Shown here piece after piece: positions 1 to 6,164 of a DNA stretch of 15,464 nucleotides (positions are counted from its first letter, which is position 1; each line of letters begins with the position of its first letter). Below the pieces are notes generated by a model. That model was given only the letters and a program-made list of their open reading frames with translations, did not search any database and had not been told where the DNA came from. The stretch lies in the NCBI GenBank assembly GCA_016784945.1, contig JADHTP010000044.1, positions 1-15,464 of the forward strand, written 5' to 3'. The DNA is from Deltaproteobacteria bacterium. GTDB taxonomy: Bacteria > Myxococcota_A > UBA9042 > DTJE01. A program made the position numbers and the translations under genes.

Positions 1-472
1 TCTCCACGGCGGGAACCCGGTGCAACTCGAAGGCGCCCTGGTCGGCATAGCGGCCGAGCAGGTTCACGTCCCCCTTCCGTCCCCGGCCGAACCGGGCGTC
101 ACCCCCCACGAACAGCACGCGGCAATGAAGCCGAGTCACCAGGTGGTCCTGCACGAAATCGTCGGCCTCCACCGACGCCAGGTCCAGGGTGAAAGGCACC
201 ACCACCAGGTAGTCGAGGCCCTGTCGTTCGATTTCGGCCTGGCGGTCTTCCAGGCTCTGGATCATGGTGGGAGCGCGCTCCGGATGAAGGACCTTGAGCG
301 GGTGGGGAAAGAAGGTCACGGCACAGGACGGAAAGCCCCTGGAACGGGCCGCATACACCACCTGCGCCATGAGGGCCTGGTGCCCATGGTGGACGCCATC
401 GAAGTTGCCCATGGTGACCACCGCGGGTCCAACGCTGTCGGGTATCTGCCTGAATCCCCTGATCATGCGCAT
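1..472 (-). CDS. ribF: Bifunctional riboflavin kinase/FAD synthetase, N-terminal part (runs off the left edge)
   Basis: RibF makes FMN from riboflavin (C-terminal kinase domain) and FAD from FMN (N-terminal adenylyltransferase domain) in the cytoplasm. The 157 complete codons visible cover most of the adenylyltransferase domain. Residues 22-31 read GNFDGVHHGH, the nucleotidyltransferase signature with the HxGH element. FFPHPLKVL, SLEDRQAEIERQGLD and FGRGRKGD follow in the usual order. The kinase domain lies outside the window. I chose the ATG at 472 because GGGAGG (484-489) lies 11 nt upstream and the protein begins at the usual distance from the GNFDG motif; an in-frame ATG at 466 is the alternative. 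It faces away from the operon at 2132 and has a candidate promoter at 505-532. ribF often sits directly after truB; here truB is about 11 kb away on the same strand. Family identity is very secure. Confidence 0.95.
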   Translation of the reverse strand, partial: MRMIRGFRQIPDSVGPAVVTMGNFDGVHHGHQALMAQVVYAARSRGFPSCAVTFFPHPLKVLHPERAPTMIQSLEDRQAEIERQGLDYLVVVPFTLDLASVEADDFVQDHLVTRLHCRVLFVGGDARFGRGRKGDVNLLGRYADQGAFELHRVPAVE

Positions 473-504
473 GGCGTCGGGAACCTCCCGTGGTCCACCC
501 CCGC

Positions 505-532
505 ATTGTGGAGATATGGCGGGAAAGGTCAA
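505..532 (-). promoter_or_regulatory. Candidate sigma70-type promoter of ribF
   Basis: Read on the minus strand, TTGACC (527-532, 5 of 6 matches to the -35 consensus) is followed after 16 bp by CACAAT (505-510, 4 of 6 to the -10 consensus). Transcription would start near 498, leaving a leader of about 26 nt that contains the ribosome-binding site at 484-489 and the ATG at 472. The geometry fits well, but no experimental data support it. If real, ribF is transcribed independently of the infB cluster. Confidence 0.55.
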
Positions 533-556
533 GTCCCCGCGGGAAGGGCCGGGTCG

Positions 557-644
557 ATAGTCAATGGTCCATAGTCAATGGTCCATAGTCAATGGTCCAT
601 AGTCAATGGTCCATAGTCAATAGTCCATAGTCAATAGTCCATAG
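557..644. repeat. Compound tandem repeat: six 14-bp units built from 7-bp half-units
   Basis: Four perfect copies of ATAGTCAATGGTCC (557-570, 571-584, 585-598, 599-612) are followed by two copies of ATAGTCAATAGTCC (613-626, 627-640) and a 4-base partial copy (641-644). Each unit is two similar heptamers, ATAGTCA and ATGGTCC (or ATAGTCC), so the underlying period is 7 bp with consensus ATRGTCM. A decayed heptamer may precede the array at 550-556. The array lies in the divergent region upstream of ribF and ends six bases before the insertion sequence. It has no CRISPR-like spacers and no supported coding potential. Its role is unknown. Confidence 0.95.
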
Positions 645-650
645 CACCCT

Positions 651-668
651 TGTCCAAAATAGCCTGAA
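651..668 (+). repeat. Left terminal inverted repeat of the IS
   Basis: TGTCCAAAATAGCCTGAA matches the inward reading of the right end (2051-2069). There are nine identical terminal bases, then CCTGA shared after a 1-base gap. It begins six bases after the tandem array. Confidence 0.75.
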
Positions 669-691
669 GTAAGTTCCCCCGAACAAAGAAG

Positions 692-760
692 CCCCCCTTG
701 CGACGTGGCAGAATGAGCCTCGAACAAGAGAGCCAAAACTGCAACGTCAGACAAGGAGGG
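692..760 (+). promoter_or_regulatory. Inverted repeat able to mask the transposase ribosome-binding site
   Basis: CCCCCCTTG (692-700) can pair with CAAGGAGGG (752-760) at 8 of 9 positions. After a small internal loop, GACGT (702-706) pairs with ACGTC (744-748). The right arm contains the Shine-Dalgarno sequence AAGGAGG (753-759), which lies 8 nt before the transposase ATG at 768. RNA entering from outside the element would contain both arms and could hide the site. Some insertion sequences limit translation from read-through transcripts this way. The pairing is visible; the function is inferred. Confidence 0.5.
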
Positions 761-767
761 CAAGAAG

Positions 768-1976
768 ATGTTACGGGTGGCAAGTCTTTTCAGTCAACTG
801 CTTCAACAGATTCCCAGGCACGAATTCGCGATGCTGGTTGCGAAACACCAGGCCGAGCGGCACGCGAAGGGGTTTACGTGCTGGACACAGTTCGTTGCCA
901 TGCTGTTCTGCCAGTTGGCGCGGGCGGATTCGCTTCGGGAGATCTGCAACGGATTGGCGTGCTGTATGGGGAAATTGGTCCATCTCGGAATCAGCAAGGG
1001 ACCGAACAAGTCGACGCTGGCCTATGCCAACGAGCATCGACCGGCAGAGTTGTACGAAGACGTTTTCTTCACCGCATTGGACCGATTTCGAGGACAGGGT
1101 GTGCTTGGAGCACGCAAGAGCCGATTCCGTTTCAAGAACAAGTTGTTGTCGTTGGACTCCACGACCATTTCATTGTGCCTGAAGCTGTTTCCCTGGGCCG
1201 AGTACCGCCGTGCCAAGGGAGGCGTCAAGGCACACGTATTGCTCGATCATGACGATTACATGCCGTCCTGGGTGTTGCTGACCGAGGCCAGGAAGCACGA
1301 TATCAACGCGGCCCGGCTTCTGAATCTGAATCCCGGTTCCATCGTTGCAATGGACCGGGCCTACAACGACTACAGCCTGTTCTTTCAGTGGACGGCGAAC
1401 CGGGTGTTCTTCGTTACACGCCTCAAGAACAACGCCAAGTACGAAGTGATCGAAAAACGCGACACTCCTCAAAATCGCCCCATCCTGTCCGACGAACTGG
1501 TCCGGTTGACCGGGACCGGGGCCCTCGAGAAATGCCCGTTCCGTCTGCGCCGAGTCGTGGTGTGGGATGCCGACAACGAACGGGAGATCGTCCTGCTGAC
1601 CAACCACCTGGAATTCGGAGCCACCACCATCGCGGCCATCTATAAGGACCGATGGGAAATCGAACTGTTCTTCAAATCGCTGAAGCAGAACCTGAAGGTC
1701 AAAACCTTCGTCGGGACCAGCGAGAACGCATTGCGAATCCAGATTTGGACAGCCCTCATCGCTCTGCTGCTCCTGAGGTGGCTTCACTATCTGTCGCGGG
1801 CCGCGTGGTCACTGTCCAATCTGGCGTCCATGGTCCGCCTGAATCTCTTTACATACCGTGACTTAATGCACTGGCTACACAATCCTTTCGGGACTCCGCC
1901 CATTACACCTTCACCAAACCAACTCTCCTTGGCTCTGCCGGGTATTGGACAGCCGATAGGAGGTGCAAAGCGGTAA
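768..1976 (+). CDS. IS4-family DDE transposase (DUF4372-type N-terminus), intact, 402 aa
   Basis: It catalyses cut-and-paste transposition of the surrounding element. Residues 7-100 (FSQLLQQIPRHEF and following) match the DUF4372-type N-terminal domain common in this branch. The catalytic RNase-H-like domain follows. Asp130 in SLDSTT and Asp196 in AMDRAYND are the first two acidic residues. Glu299 sits in the IS4 signature Y-x2-R-x3-E-x6-K (Y292, R295, E299, K306), which is complete. No frameshift or internal stop is seen, so it could be active. The start is supported by AAGGAGG 8 nt upstream, though that site may be masked by a stem (692-760). I saw no convincing promoter in the 117 bp between the left end and the ATG. 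Family assignment is firm; I do not assign a subgroup. Confidence 0.95.
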   Translation: MLRVASLFSQLLQQIPRHEFAMLVAKHQAERHAKGFTCWTQFVAMLFCQLARADSLREICNGLACCMGKLVHLGISKGPNKSTLAYANEHRPAELYEDVFFTALDRFRGQGVLGARKSRFRFKNKLLSLDSTTISLCLKLFPWAEYRRAKGGVKAHVLLDHDDYMPSWVLLTEARKHDINAARLLNLNPGSIVAMDRAYNDYSLFFQWTANRVFFVTRLKNNAKYEVIEKRDTPQNRPILSDELVRLTGTGALEKCPFRLRRVVVWDADNEREIVLLTNHLEFGATTIAAIYKDRWEIELFFKSLKQNLKVKTFVGTSENALRIQIWTALIALLLLRWLHYLSRAAWSLSNLASMVRLNLFTYRDLMHWLHNPFGTPPITPSPNQLSLALPGIGQPIGGAKR

Positions 1977-1991
1977 CCTAATCCTCAGAAC

Positions 1992-2025
1992 CCGAAATTG
2001 GGAAATCTCGCCCTTTATATTTCGG
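1992..2025. other. Possible stem-loop downstream of the transposase gene
   Basis: CCGAAAT (1992-1998) can pair with ATTTCGG (2019-2025), and inside it GGG (2000-2002) with CCC (2011-2013). It lies 16 bases after the transposase stop and before the right IS end. No U-run follows, so it is not a classic intrinsic terminator. A structural role, or chance, is possible. Confidence 0.3.
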
Positions 2026-2050
2026 AGGGTTACGCCGATGAGTGCGTCAT

Positions 2051-2069
2051 CTCAGGATTGTTTTGGACA
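2051..2069 (-). repeat. Right terminal inverted repeat of the IS
   Basis: Read on the minus strand it begins TGTCCAAAACAATCCTGAG and mirrors the left end (651-668). It ends 62 bases before the chosen start of the next gene. The 5' extension of that gene's reading frame back to 2042 would therefore lie partly inside the IS end and should not be taken as coding. Confidence 0.75.
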
Positions 2070-2075
2070 GCAGTG

Positions 2076-2104
2076 TGGAAAAATGGCAAGCAAAATGCTA
2101 TACA
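2076..2104 (+). promoter_or_regulatory. Candidate promoter of the plus-strand operon, just outside the IS
   Basis: TGGAAA (2076-2081, 4 of 6 to the -35 consensus) and TATACA (2099-2104) are 17 bp apart. The -10 is preceded by TG-N (TGCTATACA), an extended -10 pattern. Initiation would fall near 2111. That leaves a short leader with the Shine-Dalgarno sequence at 2119-2123 and the GTG at 2132, and it would exclude the in-frame GTG at 2108 as a start. The hexamer matches are only moderate. Confidence 0.38.
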
Positions 2105-2131
2105 GTAGTGACTGAACGGGAGGGGGAATTC

Positions 2132-3625
2132 GTGGGACAGGTTCCCGCATGGGGGTTGTACAGGCTTTTCAAGGCCATGGAAGGGAAGGAGGGCAACCGC
2201 CGTCTGGACCTGCAGGTGTCCGGGGGCCAGTTGTCCATCGGTCTGAGATCCGGCCGCCCCCTCTATGCGTCCACGGACATTCTCCACATGACCTTCGGCG
2301 CCTACCTGGCCAATGCCAAGCTCATTCCCGACGATGCCGTGGCGGAGATCGAGTCTGCCGGCAGCCTGCCGGGCTCGCCTGCCTGCCTGAGGCTGCTGCA
2401 GAACGGCCGGACTTCCCCCGAACAGGTCAGACAGTTCAACGAGTCCCACCTTCGCAGCGTGCTGGCGGTGATGCTGTCCGCGCCCATCAGCGACTGGTCC
2501 TTCGCTTCCGACGAATCCTGCGACCCCGACTGCGGCTGTGAAGGCGTGGATCCGGGACCGGAACTGATGCGGGCAGTGGGCCAGTTTCCCCGGCCCGACA
2601 CCATGCTGCCCATGGTGAAGCGTTTCCTTTCCGGCGGCCCCTTCTTCCTGGCGAAGGGCGGGGAATCCATGCTCACCCACGCCAAGACCCACGTGGGGGA
2701 ATCCCGGATCCTGTTTCTGGTCCGTCAGGGCCGGTGCCGGGACCTGGACGAGGACATCCTGTCCGACGAAAACAATCTCCGCATCCTGTTCGGCCTCACC
2801 GTGGCGGGTGTGCTGACCCGGGAAGCGGTGTCCGGTTCGGCGCCCCGAGCCGTGGGCGAAGGGAACGGCGAGGTGCTGCGGGAGTTGCGCGACAAGGTGA
2901 AGGATTTCGAGCACCACAATCATTACGAAGTCCTGAGGGTCGACATCGATTCCCGGGTTTCGACGGTGGACACGGCCTGGGCGAACCTCCGGCGACGCTT
3001 CGGCCGCGCCCGGTTCGAGGAGTTGCGGAGCGCCGAGGTCGATGATCACCTGAACGCCATCCATTCGAAGCTCGACCAGGCTCGGGCCATCCTGACCGAT
3101 CGGGATCGGCGCATGGCCTACAACCGTTCGATCGAGTCCTCGTCCCCTAGCCTCGAGGCCCGGCTGGCCCAGATGTTCGACGCCCGTGACGTCTGGCGGT
3201 CGGGCATGGCCCTGTTGCAGGAACGCAAGGGAAAAGAGGCCCTGCTCCGGTTCGAGGAAGCCCTGCGGCAGGACCCCGAGGAACCGACGTTCAAGGTGTC
3301 CATCGCCAACGCGATGCTGACGATGCAACCCGATGGAGACGCGCTGGAAAGGGCCGAGTCCCTGCTGCACGAGGCGCTGGAAACCAACGACAGGATGGTG
3401 GATGCCCACCTCGCCGTGGCCACGCTCTGCCGATTGCGAAAGGATGGCGACAAGGCCATGGAACACGTGCGCAATGTCCTGCGGCTCGATCCCGACAACG
3501 AAGAAGCCCGACGCCTCAAGGAACTCTTGAAGGCGCAGCCGAAGCCATCTAAGATGTCCTTCCAGAAGAAAACGTCCGAATCGGTGGTGGATAAACTCGT
3601 GGGCCGGTTCAGACGCAGGAAATGA
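2132..3625 (+). CDS. DUF4388 - J-like - TPR multidomain protein, 497 aa
   Basis: No enzymatic function can be assigned; the architecture suggests a cytoplasmic scaffold or regulatory adaptor. Residues 1-130 resemble the DUF4388 (PatA-like) domain common in Myxococcota and other former Deltaproteobacteria. Cys130, Cys134 and Cys136 form a C-x3-C-x-C cluster next. Residues about 260-335 resemble a J-domain: it opens NHYEVLRVD and closes ILTDRDRRMAYNR, but the HPD tripeptide that stimulates DnaK is absent (RRRFGRARFEEL lies there). Residues about 350-465 form TPR-like helical pairs (GKEALLRFEEALRQDPEEP; KAMEHVRNVLRLDPDNEEA). A basic tail ends in RFRRRK. I chose the GTG at 2132: GGAGG lies 8 nt upstream, the DUF4388 domain begins there, and the longer frame runs into the IS end. 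It leads a four-gene operon. The gene is certain; the role is not. Confidence 0.85.
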   Translation: MGQVPAWGLYRLFKAMEGKEGNRRLDLQVSGGQLSIGLRSGRPLYASTDILHMTFGAYLANAKLIPDDAVAEIESAGSLPGSPACLRLLQNGRTSPEQVRQFNESHLRSVLAVMLSAPISDWSFASDESCDPDCGCEGVDPGPELMRAVGQFPRPDTMLPMVKRFLSGGPFFLAKGGESMLTHAKTHVGESRILFLVRQGRCRDLDEDILSDENNLRILFGLTVAGVLTREAVSGSAPRAVGEGNGEVLRELRDKVKDFEHHNHYEVLRVDIDSRVSTVDTAWANLRRRFGRARFEELRSAEVDDHLNAIHSKLDQARAILTDRDRRMAYNRSIESSSPSLEARLAQMFDARDVWRSGMALLQERKGKEALLRFEEALRQDPEEPTFKVSIANAMLTMQPDGDALERAESLLHEALETNDRMVDAHLAVATLCRLRKDGDKAMEHVRNVLRLDPDNEEARRLKELLKAQPKPSKMSFQKKTSESVVDKLVGRFRRRK

Positions 3626-3660
3626 CCCGTTGAAAGCCCACGACGCAACTGGAGGACAGC

Positions 3661-3897
3661 ATGTCGGCATCCGCGTACATCCTGATCGAGGGAGCGGCCG
3701 GAAGGATCCACAGGATCCTCGAGGAACTGAAGCAGATCGACAGCGTGGTGACCTGCGACTCGGTGACCGGTCAATTCGACATCATCGCCCTGGTCAAGGC
3801 GGATGACGCCAACGCCCTGGGTCGCCTGGGACTCCAGGAAATCCAGTTGATCGACGGGGTGCTGCGCACCATCACCTGCAACGTGATCGAACTGTAG
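3661..3897 (+). CDS. Stand-alone Lrp/AsnC ligand-binding (RAM) domain protein, 78 aa
   Basis: The whole protein resembles the C-terminal effector-binding domain of Lrp/AsnC regulators, with its beta-alpha-beta-beta-alpha-beta order. It opens AYILIEGAAGRIHRILEEL. The central VVTCDSVTGQFDIIALVKAD and the closing LRTITCNVIEL are typical of the fold. There is no helix-turn-helix, so it should not bind DNA by itself. Related single-domain proteins are known to oligomerise and bind amino acids or similar small molecules; the ligand here is unknown. The start is well supported by GGAGG (3651-3655) five bases before the ATG. It begins 35 bases after the DUF4388 gene and ends 26 bases before the hydratase, so it is probably co-transcribed. 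It may sense a metabolite for one of its neighbours; that is inference. Confidence 0.85.
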   Translation: MSASAYILIEGAAGRIHRILEELKQIDSVVTCDSVTGQFDIIALVKADDANALGRLGLQEIQLIDGVLRTITCNVIEL

Positions 3898-3923
3898 GGC
3901 CGACCCGGGCCGAGGAGATCCCC

Positions 3924-4763
3924 ATGTCATTGAACCTGGACTGCGTGGGCAGGAAGCAGACGCCCTATCCTTTCGAGATCCGTGAACGCAACGTGATGCT
4001 CTATGCCCTGGGCGTGGGGGCCGACGAACGGGAGCTCCACTACCTGTTCGAGGGTGACCGTCGGTTCGCCACTCTCCCCACGTTCGCCGTGATCCCGCCC
4101 AACCGGGGGGTGTTCCAGGCCATCCACGAGATGGGCGCGGACCTGACGAAACTGGTGCATGGGGAGCAGGCCATCCGCTGGTTCGCCCCGATCCCCACGT
4201 CCGGAACGGTGATGACGAACTGGGAGGTCACCCACATCTATGACAAGGGATCGGGCGCTCTGGCCGTCGTGACCGCCACCACCACGACCCCCGACGGACA
4301 ACCGATCTTCGAAAACACATGTTCCATGTTCGTTCGCGGGGAAGGCGGATTCGGTGGCGATCGTGGCCCCGCCACACCCCGCCTGGAGCCCCCGGTGGAC
4401 CGTGATCCGGATTTCTGCGTGGAAGAACGCACCCAGGAACGACAGGCCCTCATCTACCGGTTGAACGGGGATCTGAATCCCCTGCACGCCTCGCCTCCCT
4501 TCGCCGAAAAGGCCGGTTTCGAAAAGCCCATACTGCACGGATTATGCACCCTGGGTTTCGTGGCGCGGGCCCTTCTGAACGGGGCTCTCGACGCCGATCC
4601 GGCGCGTCTCAAGTCCCTGACCGCCCGTTTCTCCGCCGTGGTGTTTCCCGGGGATCTCATCGTCACCAGGGGTTGGAAAATGGACGACGGCCGCTGGGTC
4701 CTGGGCGTGTCCACCGACCGTGGTTCCGACGCAATCACCAACTGCGTGGCCGAAACCGACTGA
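3924..4763 (+). CDS. MaoC-family (R)-specific enoyl-CoA hydratase (hydratase 2 type), 279 aa
   Basis: Hydratase-2 enzymes add water to trans-2-enoyl-CoA to give (R)-3-hydroxyacyl-CoA, in fatty-acid oxidation or in supplying polyester and lipid precursors. The length and double hot-dog layout match the family: a degenerate N-terminal half and a catalytic C-terminal half. The signature YRLNGDLNPLH (residues 178-188) gives catalytic Asp183 and His188, with Asn185 between. FEKPILHGLCTLGF (199-212) is the conserved strand and helix that follow. The N-terminal half holds the substrate-pocket region (TLPTFAVIPP). GAGGAGA lies just upstream of the ATG. It overlaps neither neighbour (26- and 24-base gaps) and is probably co-transcribed with them. 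No dehydrogenase, thiolase or acyl-CoA ligase is in the window, so the chain length and pathway are open. Confidence 0.92.
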   Translation: MSLNLDCVGRKQTPYPFEIRERNVMLYALGVGADERELHYLFEGDRRFATLPTFAVIPPNRGVFQAIHEMGADLTKLVHGEQAIRWFAPIPTSGTVMTNWEVTHIYDKGSGALAVVTATTTTPDGQPIFENTCSMFVRGEGGFGGDRGPATPRLEPPVDRDPDFCVEERTQERQALIYRLNGDLNPLHASPPFAEKAGFEKPILHGLCTLGFVARALLNGALDADPARLKSLTARFSAVVFPGDLIVTRGWKMDDGRWVLGVSTDRGSDAITNCVAETD

Positions 4764-4787
4764 TGGTCACGCCATCCCGGAGGTCTC

Positions 4788-6164
4788 GTGAGTGAGCGGT
4801 ACGACCTCGCCATATGCGGCGGGGAAGTGGTGACCCCCGAGGGGATCCTGCGCACGGATGTGGGCATCCGGAAGGGCCGGTTCGCCCATGTGGGCCCCCT
4901 GGAGGGACCGGCGGACGACACGGTGGACGCCAGGGGTCTGCACGTGCTGCCGGGCGCGGTGGACGCTCACGTCCACCTCGGCGTGGTCAACACGGGGGCC
5001 CGATCAAAGGACGACCACGGGACGGGCACGCTGGCGGCCATCTGCGGCGGCGTCACCACCGTGGGCGACTTCAGCGTGCAGGACCCGGAGGAAGACCTGA
5101 AGACATCGGTCGAACGCCGGATCACCGGCGCCGGCCATACGGCCTGCGACTGGTTTCTGCACGCCAACCTCACTTCACCGTCGCCCGAAGCCCTGGACCA
5201 GATCCCGGGCCTCGTGGAAACGGGCATCGCCTCCTTCAAGCTGTTCCTGGCCTACCCGGAAATCCGGGTGGACGCCGACACACTGGAGGCAGTGCTCCAC
5301 CGGGTGGACGATGCCGGCGGACTGGTCATGGTCCACGCGGAGGACCAGGGCCTGATCGACCGGGCCGTGGCGGAACTGGTGGCCCGGGGAAGGACCACGC
5401 CCCGACACTTCTTCGATTCCCGACCCCCTCGGGCCGAAGCGACGGCCATCAGGACACTGGGAAACCTGGCCCTGGCAACGGGCCACCCGATCTACGTGGT
5501 CCACCTGTCATCCGCGGCGGGACTCGATGCGGCCCTGGATGCGCGAAGGGCCGGCGCCAATATGTACCTGGAAACCTGCCCACAGTACCTGTTCCTGACC
5601 CGGGGGCACGGGGATTCCCGGGGACTCGAAAGCCTGGTGTGCGCCCCCCCGCTGCGGGATGACCTGAACCGCGAATCGCTCGCTGTGGCACTGGCCCGGG
5701 GGGACCTGGACGTGCTGGCCACCGATCACTGTCCCTATACCCTGGCCCAGAAACAGGCCCACGGGGGCGACTTCCGACGGATCCCGGGCGGCCTGCCCGG
5801 TGTGGAGACCCTGCTTCCTCTCGGTTACCACCTGGCCCTGAACGGGACCCTGGACCCTGGGCGACTGGCGGGCCTCACGGCCCACAATCCAGCCCGACTC
5901 TTCGGGCTGGCCCACCGCAAGGGCGCCATCAGGGTCGGCCTGGATGGGGACTTTGTTCTCCTGGACCCCAACGGGTCCACGCGAATCACCGCTGCGAACC
6001 TGCACTCGGACACGGATTACTCACCCTACGAGGGCCTGGACCTCAAGGGGGCGCTGAGGTCCGTTTACCTGAAAGGAAGGCTCACTGCTTCGAGGAACCC
6101 GGAAGGCGTGATGGAACCCGTGGGTGAACCGAGGGGTGAGTTTCTGCCCTGCGATCGACGATAA
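4788..6164 (+). CDS. D-hydantoinase/dihydropyrimidinase-family cyclic amidohydrolase, 458 aa
   Basis: Members hydrolyse the ring amide of dihydropyrimidines, hydantoins or similar cyclic ureides using two metal ions bridged by a carboxylated lysine. All expected ligands are visible: His61 and His63 (DAHVHLG), Lys151 (SFKLFLAYP), His183 (MVHAED), His239 (VVHLSS) and Asp313 (ATDHCPY). Tyr156 matches the substrate-contacting Tyr of dihydropyrimidinase. The stretch DDHGTGTLAAICGGVTT favours hydantoinase over dihydroorotase, which would normally carry HxHxR. Length is normal. The start is GTG, with GGAGG four bases upstream; the next in-frame ATG is far inside the enzyme. No beta-ureidopropionase, carbamoylase or dihydropyrimidine dehydrogenase is nearby, so the substrate is unresolved. 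The final codons are built from a 7-bp repeat (6152-6174). Its stop lies 13 bases from the convergent stop at 6178. Confidence 0.92.
   Translation: MSERYDLAICGGEVVTPEGILRTDVGIRKGRFAHVGPLEGPADDTVDARGLHVLPGAVDAHVHLGVVNTGARSKDDHGTGTLAAICGGVTTVGDFSVQDPEEDLKTSVERRITGAGHTACDWFLHANLTSPSPEALDQIPGLVETGIASFKLFLAYPEIRVDADTLEAVLHRVDDAGGLVMVHAEDQGLIDRAVAELVARGRTTPRHFFDSRPPRAEATAIRTLGNLALATGHPIYVVHLSSAAGLDAALDARRAGANMYLETCPQYLFLTRGHGDSRGLESLVCAPPLRDDLNRESLAVALARGDLDVLATDHCPYTLAQKQAHGGDFRRIPGGLPGVETLLPLGYHLALNGTLDPGRLAGLTAHNPARLFGLAHRKGAIRVGLDGDFVLLDPNGSTRITAANLHSDTDYSPYEGLDLKGALRSVYLKGRLTASRNPEGVMEPVGEPRGEFLPCDRR

Larger units (their letters stand above)
651..2069 (+). mobile_element. IS4-family insertion sequence, apparently complete (about 1.42 kb)
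   Basis: The element holds one intact DDE transposase gene (768-1976) between imperfect terminal inverted repeats. The left end begins TGTCCAAAATAGCCTGA and the right end, read inward, TGTCCAAAACAATCCTGA; the first nine bases are identical. The size and single gene fit the IS4 family. The flanks (AGCACCCT on the left, GCAGTGTG on the right) show no clear target-site duplication, so the insertion may be old or a flank rearranged, or the exact ends may differ by a base or so. The element separates the ribF promoter region from the plus-strand operon at 2132. The boundaries are inferred from the repeats alone. Confidence 0.8.

Noticed and set aside
557..644. Tandem array considered as a CRISPR or an iteron-type origin
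   Set aside because: The units are contiguous with no spacers, and no cas, replication or DnaA-related gene is nearby.
651..767. A promoter for the transposase inside the left IS end
   Set aside because: No pair of hexamers with acceptable spacing could be found by eye.
2061..2104. A hybrid promoter using the outward TTGGAC in the right IS end as a -35
   Set aside because: Its distance to the candidate -10 is about 30 bp, too far for a sigma70-type promoter.
2030..3670. A 546-codon open frame on the minus strand, longer than the gene it opposes
   Set aside because: The plus-strand frame has recognisable DUF4388, J-like and TPR segments and a good ribosome-binding site; the minus frame crosses the IS end and has none of these.
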